In this document: positions 54,293 to 62,925 of the stretch, in pieces
How the letters are laid out: every line of letters starts with the position of its first letter
How positions within the stretch are numbered: the first letter of the stretch is position 1
Origin: Acidobacteriota bacterium
GTDB taxonomy: Bacteria > Acidobacteriota > Blastocatellia > RBC074
DNA length: 64,000 nt
Direction: 5' to 3'
NCBI GenBank assembly: GCA_018269055.1
Contig: JAFDVI010000015.1
Coordinates: forward strand, 126,618 to 190,617
Notes under the pieces: model-generated
What the model was told of the DNA's origin: nothing
What the model saw: the letters and a program-made list of their open reading frames with translations, nothing else
The model's database searches: none
Program-made: the position numbers and the translations under genes

Positions 54293-56089
54293 ATGAATAG
54301 GACTGTGCAACTGATTCTAATATCAATAATCCTTCTCTTATCTACGGGAGTAGTATCGGGATTTCTCTTCTCTCCAAGATATGCAGATAGACGGTCATGG
54401 ATAGTCAATCGTCCGTTTGTACGATTTATCATCGGCAGGTTGAACAAACCGGCACTCATTTGTTCGATAGTGTTTTCTGTTAGCTTACTGGCAGTAGAAA
54501 CTTATTTTTTTCAGCGTTCATATTATAGTCAAGCTAACAGAATGAATTATCTGGTGCATCTGGCAAGACACTCTTTCTTAATAGAAATATTTGCGCATTT
54601 TGTCGTTATTGTTTGCTCTGTTGGTCTTTTTGCGGCATTCGTTTATTGGGCTCTGATCTCCGGCATAGTCAGTAGAATGATTTATTTTTCTATTTTTGCC
54701 GTTTCATCTTTTATCGAGTATACCTGCCAGAGAACACTATTGAGGTTTTCGAACGCTGAAGACATTAAATTATTTATTGTCATGACGAATGCGGAGATGC
54801 AGGTAGATGCGCTCAAAACATTTCTGAACTGGCAAGCGATCTTTCCCTGTGTCGCTTTCGCTCTTTGCCTTCTATTATTCAGAATCCCAAAACGTAGCGC
54901 AGGCCTAAAAGGATTGATGGTAGTTTTAATTGGCACTTTTGGGTTTTATCTTATAGTTGCTCAGCGTGATATTCTCTATAAGGATTATTTGACATATCCG
55001 GTGGTATCCGTTAATGCGTGTTTCAGAACCTTGGCTGATTATGTCAAAATATCAATAACCACGCCTGATGTAATCCGCGAAGAGGTTGAGACTGTTGAGG
55101 GGGTTCCACGGCCCGTTAATAACATTATATTCGTTATTGACGAGTCGCTGCGGGGCGACCATTTAAGCTTGAATGGATATGCCAGAAAAACCACTCCTTA
55201 CCTCGATGGTTTGTACAATAAAGGAATGTTGCAAAACTGGGGGATTGCTACTTCAGTGACGACTTGTTCCGGCAGTTCGTCTCTTATTTTAGCAACCGGA
55301 TTGCGGGTGCAAGATTTACCCGATACCGAAAATAATGCACATCAAGCTCCTACTATTTTTCAATATGCCAAAGCTATGGGATATCGCACATACTTTCTGG
55401 ATGGCCAAATGAATGTTCTTTGGAGCATAAAGCCAACGGATATGAAATACATTGATGAATGGTGGGGACTTAACAGGTTCCTGCAAATTAACGGTGACCG
55501 TATGGTCGTGGATTTTACTATTGCTGAAACTACTGGAAAGATAATTACAAACTCTCATGGAAATTTTATTTGGGTTATCAAGTCTGGAGTGCATTTCCCA
55601 TACTATAAACGTTTCCCCGAAAAGGCAGCCGAATGGACTCCTTTCTTTGCCAACATGGGAGGTGGCGAAAAACATCAAGAGGAGTTTATGAATTCTTATG
55701 ATAATGCGATTAAGTATAATCTGGATATTTTTTTTAAGAGCCTGATACCTGACTATCGAATACCTGACAATACGACAATAGTTTATACCTCGGATCACGG
55801 CGAAACTATTGGTGAGGGCGGTAATCCGAATTTTCATTGCGGTGTAACCAAAAACGAAGTAGTGGTTCCGCTGTTTATTATTGGATATAATCAAACAAAA
55901 GTTGACACTAAATACAAGGCCAGCCATCCGAACATATTTGCTACTTTGTTGGATATGATGAAAGTTCCTGATTATATCAGAAAACGGCAATACGCTCCGT
56001 CATTACTCACAGCCAAGGAAGCCGATTCAGAACCCAGGTACTATGTTGGCCCAGGTTTAAATAACCGGGACAAGCTAAAATTTGATTAG
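54293..56089 (+). CDS. Sulfatase/phosphoethanolamine-transferase family membrane enzyme
   Basis: 598 residues: about five membrane helices (to residue about 230), then an alkaline-phosphatase-fold domain. IIFVIDESLRGDHLS holds the first metal Glu/Asp, TSVTTCSGSSS is the nucleophile Thr region as in EptA-type enzymes, and YTSDHGETIGEGG and NFHCGVTKNE give the remaining metal ligands. It moves phosphoethanolamine (or another phospho-alcohol) onto a sugar. Its base composition is clearly more AT-rich than its neighbours, suggesting transfer. The 172-base spacer before it shows no clear signal. Confidence 0.85.
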   Translation: MNRTVQLILISIILLLSTGVVSGFLFSPRYADRRSWIVNRPFVRFIIGRLNKPALICSIVFSVSLLAVETYFFQRSYYSQANRMNYLVHLARHSFLIEIFAHFVVIVCSVGLFAAFVYWALISGIVSRMIYFSIFAVSSFIEYTCQRTLLRFSNAEDIKLFIVMTNAEMQVDALKTFLNWQAIFPCVAFALCLLLFRIPKRSAGLKGLMVVLIGTFGFYLIVAQRDILYKDYLTYPVVSVNACFRTLADYVKISITTPDVIREEVETVEGVPRPVNNIIFVIDESLRGDHLSLNGYARKTTPYLDGLYNKGMLQNWGIATSVTTCSGSSSLILATGLRVQDLPDTENNAHQAPTIFQYAKAMGYRTYFLDGQMNVLWSIKPTDMKYIDEWWGLNRFLQINGDRMVVDFTIAETTGKIITNSHGNFIWVIKSGVHFPYYKRFPEKAAEWTPFFANMGGGEKHQEEFMNSYDNAIKYNLDIFFKSLIPDYRIPDNTTIVYTSDHGETIGEGGNPNFHCGVTKNEVVVPLFIIGYNQTKVDTKYKASHPNIFATLLDMMKVPDYIRKRQYAPSLLTAKEADSEPRYYVGPGLNNRDKLKFD

Positions 56090-56175
56090 TGGCCAGTGCT
56101 TTAGTAAGGCGGCAGATTCGCAAAAAAAAGAGTTCCAGTTCTTTGAAAATAATGAGAAAGACAGGTAGCAATCAA

Positions 56176-56820
56176 ATGATGAAAAACTCGTTTACGAATG
56201 AGCCAAATGTCGAATCTTTCTACGATCGTATTATCAAGGTCTATAATGTTTCTTTCAAATTCAATCGGTACAGCCATTCGCTTGAACGTTATCTGAGCGA
56301 CAATCTACCTCTGCATCGGCAGAACCCCAGGATACTCGATGCCGGGTGCGGGCCCGGTTTGTTGACCGAAGCTTTGCTTAAAGCCACGAATTTACAGTCG
56401 AATATCACAGGAATTGACCTTTCAGTTAAGTCTATTGAAGCAGCTAAAAAGGCTATAGGTAAAAAGGGGCGATTTGAAGCGCAGGTTCAGTTTGCTCAGG
56501 CTAACATACTGAATTTGCCTTTCCATGATGAATCATTTGATTTGGTTGTTACCAGCGGGGCATTGGAATATGTTTCTTTGCGATCCGGCCTCGAAGAAAT
56601 TGCCAGGGTTCTTGTCCCTGGCGGCCATCTTATTTACTTCCCGCTTAAGCCTTCGCTGGGTGGGTATTTATTGGCGATTTCTTTTCGCATGCAGATGTAT
56701 CTGCCTGATGAAGTTATTGCGAGCCTAAGCTCTAATTTCGAAATTCTATCCCACCATAACTTTACTGCGTGGGAGCCAATCGGCTGGTCAAAGTCAGCGA
56801 TACTCAGCAGAAAGCTGTAA
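56176..56820 (+). CDS. Class I SAM-dependent methyltransferase
   Basis: 214 residues from ATG 56176. The frame is open up to GTG 56089, which touches the stop of the previous gene. ILDAGCGPGLLTEAL is motif I, GIDLSV motif II, and FDLVVTSGALEYV the post-motif; RVLVPGGHLIYFP completes the fold. It shares the AT-rich composition of the preceding gene, so both probably arrived together. The substrate is unknown, perhaps a lipid or sugar of the glycan. Confidence 0.85.
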   Translation: MMKNSFTNEPNVESFYDRIIKVYNVSFKFNRYSHSLERYLSDNLPLHRQNPRILDAGCGPGLLTEALLKATNLQSNITGIDLSVKSIEAAKKAIGKKGRFEAQVQFAQANILNLPFHDESFDLVVTSGALEYVSLRSGLEEIARVLVPGGHLIYFPLKPSLGGYLLAISFRMQMYLPDEVIASLSSNFEILSHHNFTAWEPIGWSKSAILSRKL

Positions 56821-56831
56821 CAGTTTGGAGG

Positions 56832-57878
56832 ATGTTGAAGAACTGCTTGGTTTTTGAAGAAGGTCAGCACAATTCCGCTGCGTCAGATTTGCTTGGTGAG
56901 GCAATGCAAAAACTTCATAACGTTCCCCCTATGGTTTTAGGCGCTTCGGGCTTTATTGGCCGCTGGGTTTCCCGGCGGCTTTGTAGTCAAGGAGCAAGGC
57001 CGTTTCTGTTGGTTCGCAATCTGGCGGCAGCCGAGCGGGTTTTCTCCGATTACGAGATTTCCGGTGAAATCATTGAGGCTGATTTTCGGCATCTGGCGTC
57101 GGTTGGAACGATCATCGGCAAGGTCAAACCCGATGTGGTTTTCAATCTGGCGGGTTACGGCATAGATCGTTCGGAACGCGACGAAGAGCAAGCTTATCGA
57201 ATCAATGCTGATCTGGTTGAAATGATCTGCAAAGCGATGGCGATGAATCCAAAACCGAATTGGACAGGACAAAACATCGTCCATGTCGGATCCGCTTTGG
57301 AATATGGAGACATTGCAGGCAATCTGGCCGAAGCTTCTCCTGTCAATCCGACGACGCTTTATGGCAAATCCAAATTGGCGGGCACAAACCTATTGTCGCA
57401 GTTTTGTCGCAAACTCGGGGTCAAAGGAATCACCGCGCGCCTGTTCACTGTGTATGGCCCAGGTGAGCACGATGGACGATTGCTGCCCTCATTGCTTAAA
57501 GCGGCAAATGATGGCCAGGTTTTGCCCCTGACAGCAGGAACTCAACAAAGAGATTTCACTTATGTCGAAGATGTCGCCGATGGTTTATTACGACTTGCTG
57601 CCACTCAGGCTCAGCCAGGCGCAGTCGTGAATTTGGCGACAGGACGGCTGACAACGGTTCGCCGCTTCATCGAAACGGCGGCTTCAATCCTCAACATCCC
57701 CGAAAACCAGTTGCAGTTTGGCGCAATTCCAACTCGAACCGAGGAAATGCAGCACGATCCCGTCGCCGTTGATCGGTTGCGGCGGTTGGTGAATTGGACG
57801 CCGCAGACCGACATTGCCGAAGGCATACGGCGGACGAAGGTTTTTCAGCGTGCCGATGCCATATGCGCAATCCAATGA
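56832..57878 (+). CDS. NAD-dependent epimerase/dehydratase
   Basis: 348 residues from ATG 56832. The ATG at 56904 would start right before the fold and is equally possible. VLGASGFIGRWVSRRL is the dinucleotide motif, with FNLAGYG, the serine in VGSALEYGD and the pair Tyr-Lys in TLYGKSKLAGT. The C-terminal DFTYVEDVADGLLRLA is typical of sugar epimerases. Composition returns to the host norm from about here. The truncated radical SAM gene follows by 11 bases. Confidence 0.85.
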   Translation: MLKNCLVFEEGQHNSAASDLLGEAMQKLHNVPPMVLGASGFIGRWVSRRLCSQGARPFLLVRNLAAAERVFSDYEISGEIIEADFRHLASVGTIIGKVKPDVVFNLAGYGIDRSERDEEQAYRINADLVEMICKAMAMNPKPNWTGQNIVHVGSALEYGDIAGNLAEASPVNPTTLYGKSKLAGTNLLSQFCRKLGVKGITARLFTVYGPGEHDGRLLPSLLKAANDGQVLPLTAGTQQRDFTYVEDVADGLLRLAATQAQPGAVVNLATGRLTTVRRFIETAASILNIPENQLQFGAIPTRTEEMQHDPVAVDRLRRLVNWTPQTDIAEGIRRTKVFQRADAICAIQ

Positions 57879-57889
57879 CAGGAGGCAGT

Positions 57890-58024
57890 ATGCGAATCTT
57901 TCTGGCCGATCTTGGCCACAACCGACCGACTTACAGTTCGGATGTTTACCCGCTCGGTGTGGCGAATCTGGCAACTTACGCCTGCAAGTATTTTGATTCA
58001 CGACACGCATTGGACATCAAATGA
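57890..58024 (+). pseudogene. N-terminal fragment of a B12-binding radical SAM protein
   Basis: A good CAGGAGG site precedes ATG 57890. The 44-residue product begins MRIFLADLGHNRPTYSSDVY, followed by PLGVANLATYA, the start of the cobalamin-binding domain of B12-dependent radical SAM enzymes. It then runs into unrelated sequence and a stop. Intact relatives are over 450 residues and have a CxxxCxxC cluster, which is missing here. It is most simply the stub left by a deletion or recombination. Confidence 0.7.
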
Positions 58025-58196
58025 CTTTTGCCGCGAAAGTCGAAGCCGATAAATGTGCCTTCATCGAAAGCCGGGTCGCCACGTTCGGTGAACATCCATC
58101 CGGCTTAGGAAAATTCACTCGAACCATGTTTGCCCAGGATTTGCGCCACGCCGTCATCCACGCGGAAATCGCATTGCCAGGAACCGGAGATTGATT
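58021..58196 (-). pseudogene. Possible decayed coding remnant
   Basis: On the minus strand one frame reads GWMFTERGDPAFDEGTF, then IGFDFRGKSH, which looks like protein rather than noise, but an in-frame stop (58105-58107) separates it from a similar-looking DDGVAQILGKHGSS upstream. A plus-strand frame of 57 residues (from ATG 58021) also exists with no recognised family. I favour a broken minus-strand gene joined to the radical SAM stub. Confidence 0.35.
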
Positions 58197-58979
58197 ATGG
58201 AAGCTATCCCTCACATTTCAGAGCCAGATCTTTCTTTTGTCATGCCTTGTTACAACGAAGAAGAGATCATTGGCTACACCATTCCTCGTTTTACTGCTGC
58301 CTTCAGAAAAGTTGGCATTAAGCTGGAGTTGATTGCCGTGGACAACGGTTCGCGCGACCGAACCGGAGAACTGATTCGCGAAATGGCGGCCAGCGATCCG
58401 GCGATTGTTTATCACCGCGTCGAAGTCAATGAAGGATATGGCAATGGGATTTTGAGCGGCATTAAGATCTGCCGCGGGCCTTGGATTGGCATGATTCCCT
58501 GTGACGGTCAGGTTGACGCCGAAGACGTGGTGGCGTTGTTCGATGCAATCAAAACCACGAACGGTAACGTGTTGGGCAAAGTCCGGCGGAGATTCCGTAT
58601 GGACGGGTTATGGCGCAAAGTCGTTTCCGTCAGTTACAACCTGATGGTGCGCATGCTGTGGCCTAAATTGGGTTCGATTGACGTGAACGGCAGTCCGAAA
58701 ATTCTGCCGCGTAAAGTGATTGAAGCGATGGATTTGAAATCAAAGAACTGGTTTCTGGACCCCGAAATTGTCATCAAGGCGCATTACATGGGGTTGCGCG
58801 TACTGGAGTTCAACGTCTTCGCACGAATGCGCGGCAACGGATTGTCACACGTGCGCGTTATGACCTGCTGGGAGTTTTTGCGGAACCTGCTGATCTTTCG
58901 CTTTTCTCCCGAAATGCCCAAATGGCGTCGAAATCTGAATTCGACGCTGAAGACGGACAAAGCGCGCGCCGCCGCTTAA
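58197..58979 (+). CDS. GT2 polyprenyl-phosphate sugar synthase-like glycosyltransferase
   Basis: 260 residues from ATG 58197 (GGAG upstream). SFVMPCYNEEE, AVDNGSRDRT, and IPCDGQVDAE at the DXD position (as DGQ) are the GT-A landmarks; the altered DXD may mean a different metal mode. VNGSPKILPRKVIEAM and the WFLDPEIVI segment resemble DPM1-type enzymes. There is no membrane helix. It is the fourth enzyme of this style in the cluster and opens the CDP-sugar block. Confidence 0.83.
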   Translation: MEAIPHISEPDLSFVMPCYNEEEIIGYTIPRFTAAFRKVGIKLELIAVDNGSRDRTGELIREMAASDPAIVYHRVEVNEGYGNGILSGIKICRGPWIGMIPCDGQVDAEDVVALFDAIKTTNGNVLGKVRRRFRMDGLWRKVVSVSYNLMVRMLWPKLGSIDVNGSPKILPRKVIEAMDLKSKNWFLDPEIVIKAHYMGLRVLEFNVFARMRGNGLSHVRVMTCWEFLRNLLIFRFSPEMPKWRRNLNSTLKTDKARAAA

Positions 58980-58997
58980 CCACGAAGAATTTTGTTG

Positions 58998-60272
58998 ATG
59001 GAGGTTATGGTGAATCCCAAGATGTCCAAATCACCCGTTTATCATCGCAGAGAAACTTGCCGAGCCTGTGGAGAAAAAAGTCTCAGGCTGTTTTTGCCGT
59101 TAGGGAATCAACCGCTGGCGAATTCGTTTTTGAAATCGTCGGACGAATTTGCCGAAGAACTCTTCTTTCCGCTCGACACTCATTTCTGCGAAAGCTGTTC
59201 GTTGGTGCAAATTCCCGATGTGGTAGACCCGGAAGTGTTGTTCCGCCATTACCTGTATGTGACGGGCACGTCGGACACCATCGCGCAACACAATCGTGCA
59301 TACGCGCAATCCGTGACCGACATGTTGTGGTTGACCGGGGACGATCTGGTCGTCGAAGTCGCCAGCAACGATGGCAGCCTGTTGCGGTGTTTTCAGGACT
59401 TTGGCGTGAAAACGCTCGGCGTTGACCCGGCCACCAACGTCGCCGCAATGGCGCGCGCAAACGGAGTAGAAACGATCAACGAGTTTTTCAACCTCGATAC
59501 CGCCAAAAAGATTCGTGCGGAATACGGCCCGGCCAAAGCGGTCATCGGCAATAACGTGCTGGCGCACGTGGACGATACACAGAACTTTTTGCGCGGTTGC
59601 AAAGAAGTCATCGGCAAAGAGGGGTTGGTCATCATCGAAATGCCTTACCTGGGTGACCTGCTCAATCGCACGGAATACGACACGATTTACCACGAACACC
59701 TTTGTTACTTTTCCGTCAACTCGCTGATGCGGTTATGCGAATCCGCCGGGCTGGTCATCGTGCGAATGGATCATGTCCCGATTCATGGCGGCTCGTTACG
59801 AATGCACGCCGGTCACGCAGAGGTTCATCAAAACCATTCTGCAAAGGTTCTGACTTGGGCGGAAGAAGAGAAAATCAAGGGCTTCACCGATTTTCTGCGC
59901 TACGAACAATTGGCCAGAAGCGTCGAACACAGCCGTAATTCCCTGGTCGAATTGTTGAAACAGCTCAACGCCGAAGGCAAGACTGTCGCAGGCTATGGCG
60001 CGGCGGCAAAAGGAAACACGCTGTTGAATTACTGTCAAATCACGACTGACCTGGTGCCTTACCTGGTGGACAAAAACCCGTTGAAGCAGGGAATGCTCAC
60101 GCCCGGAATGCACATTCCAGTCTTGCCGGTTTCGACATTGCTGGAACGGCAACCGGATTACCTGTTGATCCTAGCTTGGAACTTTGCGGAAGAAATCATG
60201 CGGCAGCAGAGCGAATACAAAGCTCGCGGCGGCAAATTCATTATCCCAATCCCCGAAGCGACGGTGGTGTGA
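58998..60272 (+). CDS. Sugar C-methyltransferase (TylCIII/NovU-like) with zinc-binding N-terminus
   Basis: About 424 residues; ATGs at 58998, 59007 and 59022 and TTG 58992 are all possible starts. The N-terminal zinc module (CRACG, later CESCS), a SAM-binding domain (VVEVASNDGSLLRCF) and a C-terminal domain with AGYGAAAKGNTLLNY are the three parts of NDP-sugar C-methyltransferases. The TIYHEHLCYFS segment holds the proposed catalytic Tyr/His/Glu region. It would add a methyl to a ketosugar made by the rfbF and rfbG products next to it, giving a branched deoxysugar. Confidence 0.88.
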   Translation: MEVMVNPKMSKSPVYHRRETCRACGEKSLRLFLPLGNQPLANSFLKSSDEFAEELFFPLDTHFCESCSLVQIPDVVDPEVLFRHYLYVTGTSDTIAQHNRAYAQSVTDMLWLTGDDLVVEVASNDGSLLRCFQDFGVKTLGVDPATNVAAMARANGVETINEFFNLDTAKKIRAEYGPAKAVIGNNVLAHVDDTQNFLRGCKEVIGKEGLVIIEMPYLGDLLNRTEYDTIYHEHLCYFSVNSLMRLCESAGLVIVRMDHVPIHGGSLRMHAGHAEVHQNHSAKVLTWAEEEKIKGFTDFLRYEQLARSVEHSRNSLVELLKQLNAEGKTVAGYGAAAKGNTLLNYCQITTDLVPYLVDKNPLKQGMLTPGMHIPVLPVSTLLERQPDYLLILAWNFAEEIMRQQSEYKARGGKFIIPIPEATVV

Positions 60273-60273
60273 T

Positions 60274-61044
60274 ATGCAAGTAGTGATTTTGGCGGGCGGG
60301 CGCGGAACGCGTCTGGCCGAAGAAACTACGATTCGTCCGAAGCCGATGGTGGAAATCGGCGGCAAGCCTATGCTGTGGCACATCATGAACATTTATGCCC
60401 ATCACGGCTTCAAGGATTTTCTGGTCGCTTGCGGATACAAAGGTGAACTGATTAAGGAGTATTTTCACAACTACTTCATTCACCACAGCGATTACCTGAT
60501 CAATCTCAGCGACCGTTCAATGGAAATTATTACTCCCAACCGATTGGATTGGCGTATCGGAGCAATTGATACGGGCTTGGAGGCGATGACTGGCGGACGT
60601 GTATTGGCACTCAAACGATTGATCGGCGACCATGTGTTTTCGGTGACCTATGGCGACAGTTTGGGGAACGTAGATGTCGGCGCGCTGGTGAAATTTCATC
60701 GTTCACACGGAAAACTGGCGACGGTGACTGCGGTACGGCCTCCGGCGCGATTTGGCGAACTGATTCTGGACGGCGACCGCGTCACACAGTTTCGCGAAAA
60801 GCCGCAAACCGGTGAAGGTTGGATCAATGGCGGCTTCTTTGTATTTGAACCGGGAATTTTTGATTATCTGACCGACGACCAAACCGTGTTGGAACGCGAG
60901 CCTTTGGAACGATTGGCCGCCGATGGGGAGTTAATGGTGTTCCGTCACGAAGGCTTCTGGCAACCAATGGATACACTGCGAGAAAAACTTTTACTGGAAT
61001 CTTTGTGGAGCGAGGGGAGAGCGCCTTGGAAAGTGTGGGAATGA
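60274..61044 (+). CDS. rfbF: Glucose-1-phosphate cytidylyltransferase
   Basis: 256 residues from ATG 60274, one base after the previous stop. The signature [20 protein letters not shown] with [18 protein letters not shown] is the textbook RfbF N-terminus, and [15 protein letters not shown] and the late [12 protein letters not shown] are family-specific. It makes CDP-glucose from CTP and glucose-1-phosphate. It overlaps rfbG by four bases. The identity is strong. Confidence 0.95.
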   Translation: MQVVILAGGRGTRLAEETTIRPKPMVEIGGKPMLWHIMNIYAHHGFKDFLVACGYKGELIKEYFHNYFIHHSDYLINLSDRSMEIITPNRLDWRIGAIDTGLEAMTGGRVLALKRLIGDHVFSVTYGDSLGNVDVGALVKFHRSHGKLATVTAVRPPARFGELILDGDRVTQFREKPQTGEGWINGGFFVFEPGIFDYLTDDQTVLEREPLERLAADGELMVFRHEGFWQPMDTLREKLLLESLWSEGRAPWKVWE

Positions 61045-62021
61045 ATTTCTGGAATCGTCGCAACGTCTTTGTGACGGGGGCAACCGGCTTACTCGGATCG
61101 TGGATGACGGAAGAATTGCTCGACCGCGGCGCGAACGTGACTTGCTTGATTCGCGATTGGGTGGCTGAAAGCCGGTTGGTGAACTCGGAAACCGTTGGGC
61201 GAATCAACGTGGTCCGAGGGGAATTGGAAGATTACCAGTTGCTGGCGCGCGCGCTGAATGAATACGAGATTGATTCGGTCTTTCATCTGGGAGCGCAAAC
61301 CATTGTCGGCACGGCGCTGAGATCGCCGCTTTCGACCTTTGAATCGAACATTCGCGGAACCTGGAATCTGATGGAAGCCTGCCGCGTTAATTCGAAAATC
61401 GAACGCGTTGTGATCGCTTCCAGTGATAAGGCTTATGGCGAACAGGAACAATTGCCTTATCGCGAAGACACACCGCTGAACAGCAAATACCCATACGATG
61501 TTTCAAAAAGCTGTTCGGAGTTCATCGCGTCTTCATACTTCCACACCTATCAGACGCCCGTGGCCATCACGCGTTGTGGCAATTTATACGGCGGCGGCGA
61601 TTTGAATTTCAACCGGTTGATCCCCGGAACAATCCGCTCGGCACTGTTCGATGAAGCTCCGGTTATCCGCAGCGACGGCAAATTCATCCGGGACTATTTC
61701 TTCGTGCGCGATGCGGTAGATGCTTATTTGACATTGGCTGAGCGAATGCCCGATCCGCGATTCAACGGCGAAGCTTTCAACTTCAGCACAGAAACACCAG
61801 TCTCCGTATTGGAACTGGTGGATCAAATACTGAGCTTGATGGGCAAAACGCATCTCCGCCCGAAGGTCCTGAACGAAGCCAGTCGCGAAATTCACAAACA
61901 GTATTTAAGCTGCGAAAAGGCCAGACGGATGCTGAACTGGCAGTCGAAGTTTTCATTCGATGAAGGCTTAAGCGAAACGATTGACTGGTATCGGCAAAAG
62001 TTGAATGCGAGGCCGCGATGA
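61041..62021 (+). CDS. rfbG: CDP-glucose 4,6-dehydratase-like SDR enzyme
   Basis: 326 residues from ATG 61041 (ATGA overlap with rfbF). [20 protein letters not shown] opens the NAD-binding fold, [15 protein letters not shown] is the typical dehydratase stretch, and [11 protein letters not shown] holds the catalytic Tyr-Lys. Standard RfbG is about 360 residues, so this one is somewhat short. Together with RfbF it gives CDP-4-keto-6-deoxyglucose, a substrate for the adjacent C-methyltransferase. GDP-mannose dehydratase is less likely given rfbF. Confidence 0.87.
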   Translation: MNFWNRRNVFVTGATGLLGSWMTEELLDRGANVTCLIRDWVAESRLVNSETVGRINVVRGELEDYQLLARALNEYEIDSVFHLGAQTIVGTALRSPLSTFESNIRGTWNLMEACRVNSKIERVVIASSDKAYGEQEQLPYREDTPLNSKYPYDVSKSCSEFIASSYFHTYQTPVAITRCGNLYGGGDLNFNRLIPGTIRSALFDEAPVIRSDGKFIRDYFFVRDAVDAYLTLAERMPDPRFNGEAFNFSTETPVSVLELVDQILSLMGKTHLRPKVLNEASREIHKQYLSCEKARRMLNWQSKFSFDEGLSETIDWYRQKLNARPR

Positions 62022-62875
62022 AATCCCTGAAAACAATTGCTATTGGCGTGGTTTTGCTTGCCGCGCTGTGCGTAATCGTTTTAGGGCCACGCCGGGTCAT
62101 TGTTGGCGGCAAAAAAAAGTTGGAACGCGGTTGGTTGATTTTGAACGGAGGCCTGATTGATGTGGGCGGGCATCGGTTGCGCGTTGAGCGATTGGGAAAG
62201 GGAACTCCTGCCGTCGTGTTTGAAGCAGGGCTGGCGCAGCCGCGAACGACTTGGGGAAAAGTTCCGAACGACGTTGCGGCATTCACCCAAACGGTGATTT
62301 ATGATCGTGCAGGGCTGGGTGACAGTGACGAAGTAAACGGACGGCGAACCAGCAAGGAAACAGTTGCCGAGTTGCACACAATGTTGAAAGCCGCTGGCAT
62401 TGAAGCTCCTTATGTTTTGGTCGGTCATTCCTTTGGTGGGTTGAATGTGCGGCTGTTTGCCAGTCAGTTCCCCGATGAAGTTGCCGGAATCGTTTTGGTG
62501 GAATCCTCGCACGAGGATGAATATAACCGGCTGGCAGCATTGTTGCCTGAGTCACAGCGAAACGAATATCTGCGACACGAAGGCGGCGCGAATTACGAAA
62601 AGATTGATTTGCTCGCCAGCGCCGAACAAGTGAAGACCGCCCCGGCATTGAAATTGCTGCCACTGATCGTCATCAGTGCTCCAGGCAATCCAAGTACAGT
62701 AGGGGAAGCCGCCGCAAAAGTTCATGACGAGTTGCAGATTGCTCTCGGCCGATTGCTACCGAACGCTTCCCAGATCACCGCTGAGAGAAGCGGGCACTTC
62801 GTGCAACTGGACCGTCCGGAACTTGTAAGCGATGCGATTCGAAAGGTTATCGGACAAATTCAAGCCAACCACTGA
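62018..62875 (+). CDS. Membrane-anchored alpha/beta hydrolase
   Basis: 285 residues, overlapping rfbG by four bases. An N-terminal hydrophobic segment (about 7-25) anchors it. [14 protein letters not shown] is the oxyanion region, [10 protein letters not shown] follows, [10 protein letters not shown] is the nucleophile elbow with the catalytic Ser, and the late [14 protein letters not shown] gives the His. It may be an esterase or transferase acting on an acylated glycan or lipid. No closer family is recognised. Confidence 0.87.
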   Translation: MKSLKTIAIGVVLLAALCVIVLGPRRVIVGGKKKLERGWLILNGGLIDVGGHRLRVERLGKGTPAVVFEAGLAQPRTTWGKVPNDVAAFTQTVIYDRAGLGDSDEVNGRRTSKETVAELHTMLKAAGIEAPYVLVGHSFGGLNVRLFASQFPDEVAGIVLVESSHEDEYNRLAALLPESQRNEYLRHEGGANYEKIDLLASAEQVKTAPALKLLPLIVISAPGNPSTVGEAAAKVHDELQIALGRLLPNASQITAERSGHFVQLDRPELVSDAIRKVIGQIQANH

Positions 62876-62925
62876 GTTTGCCAGCCGTCAGATTAAATGC
62901 CCCGGCTTAAAATGGAGAGTACAAG

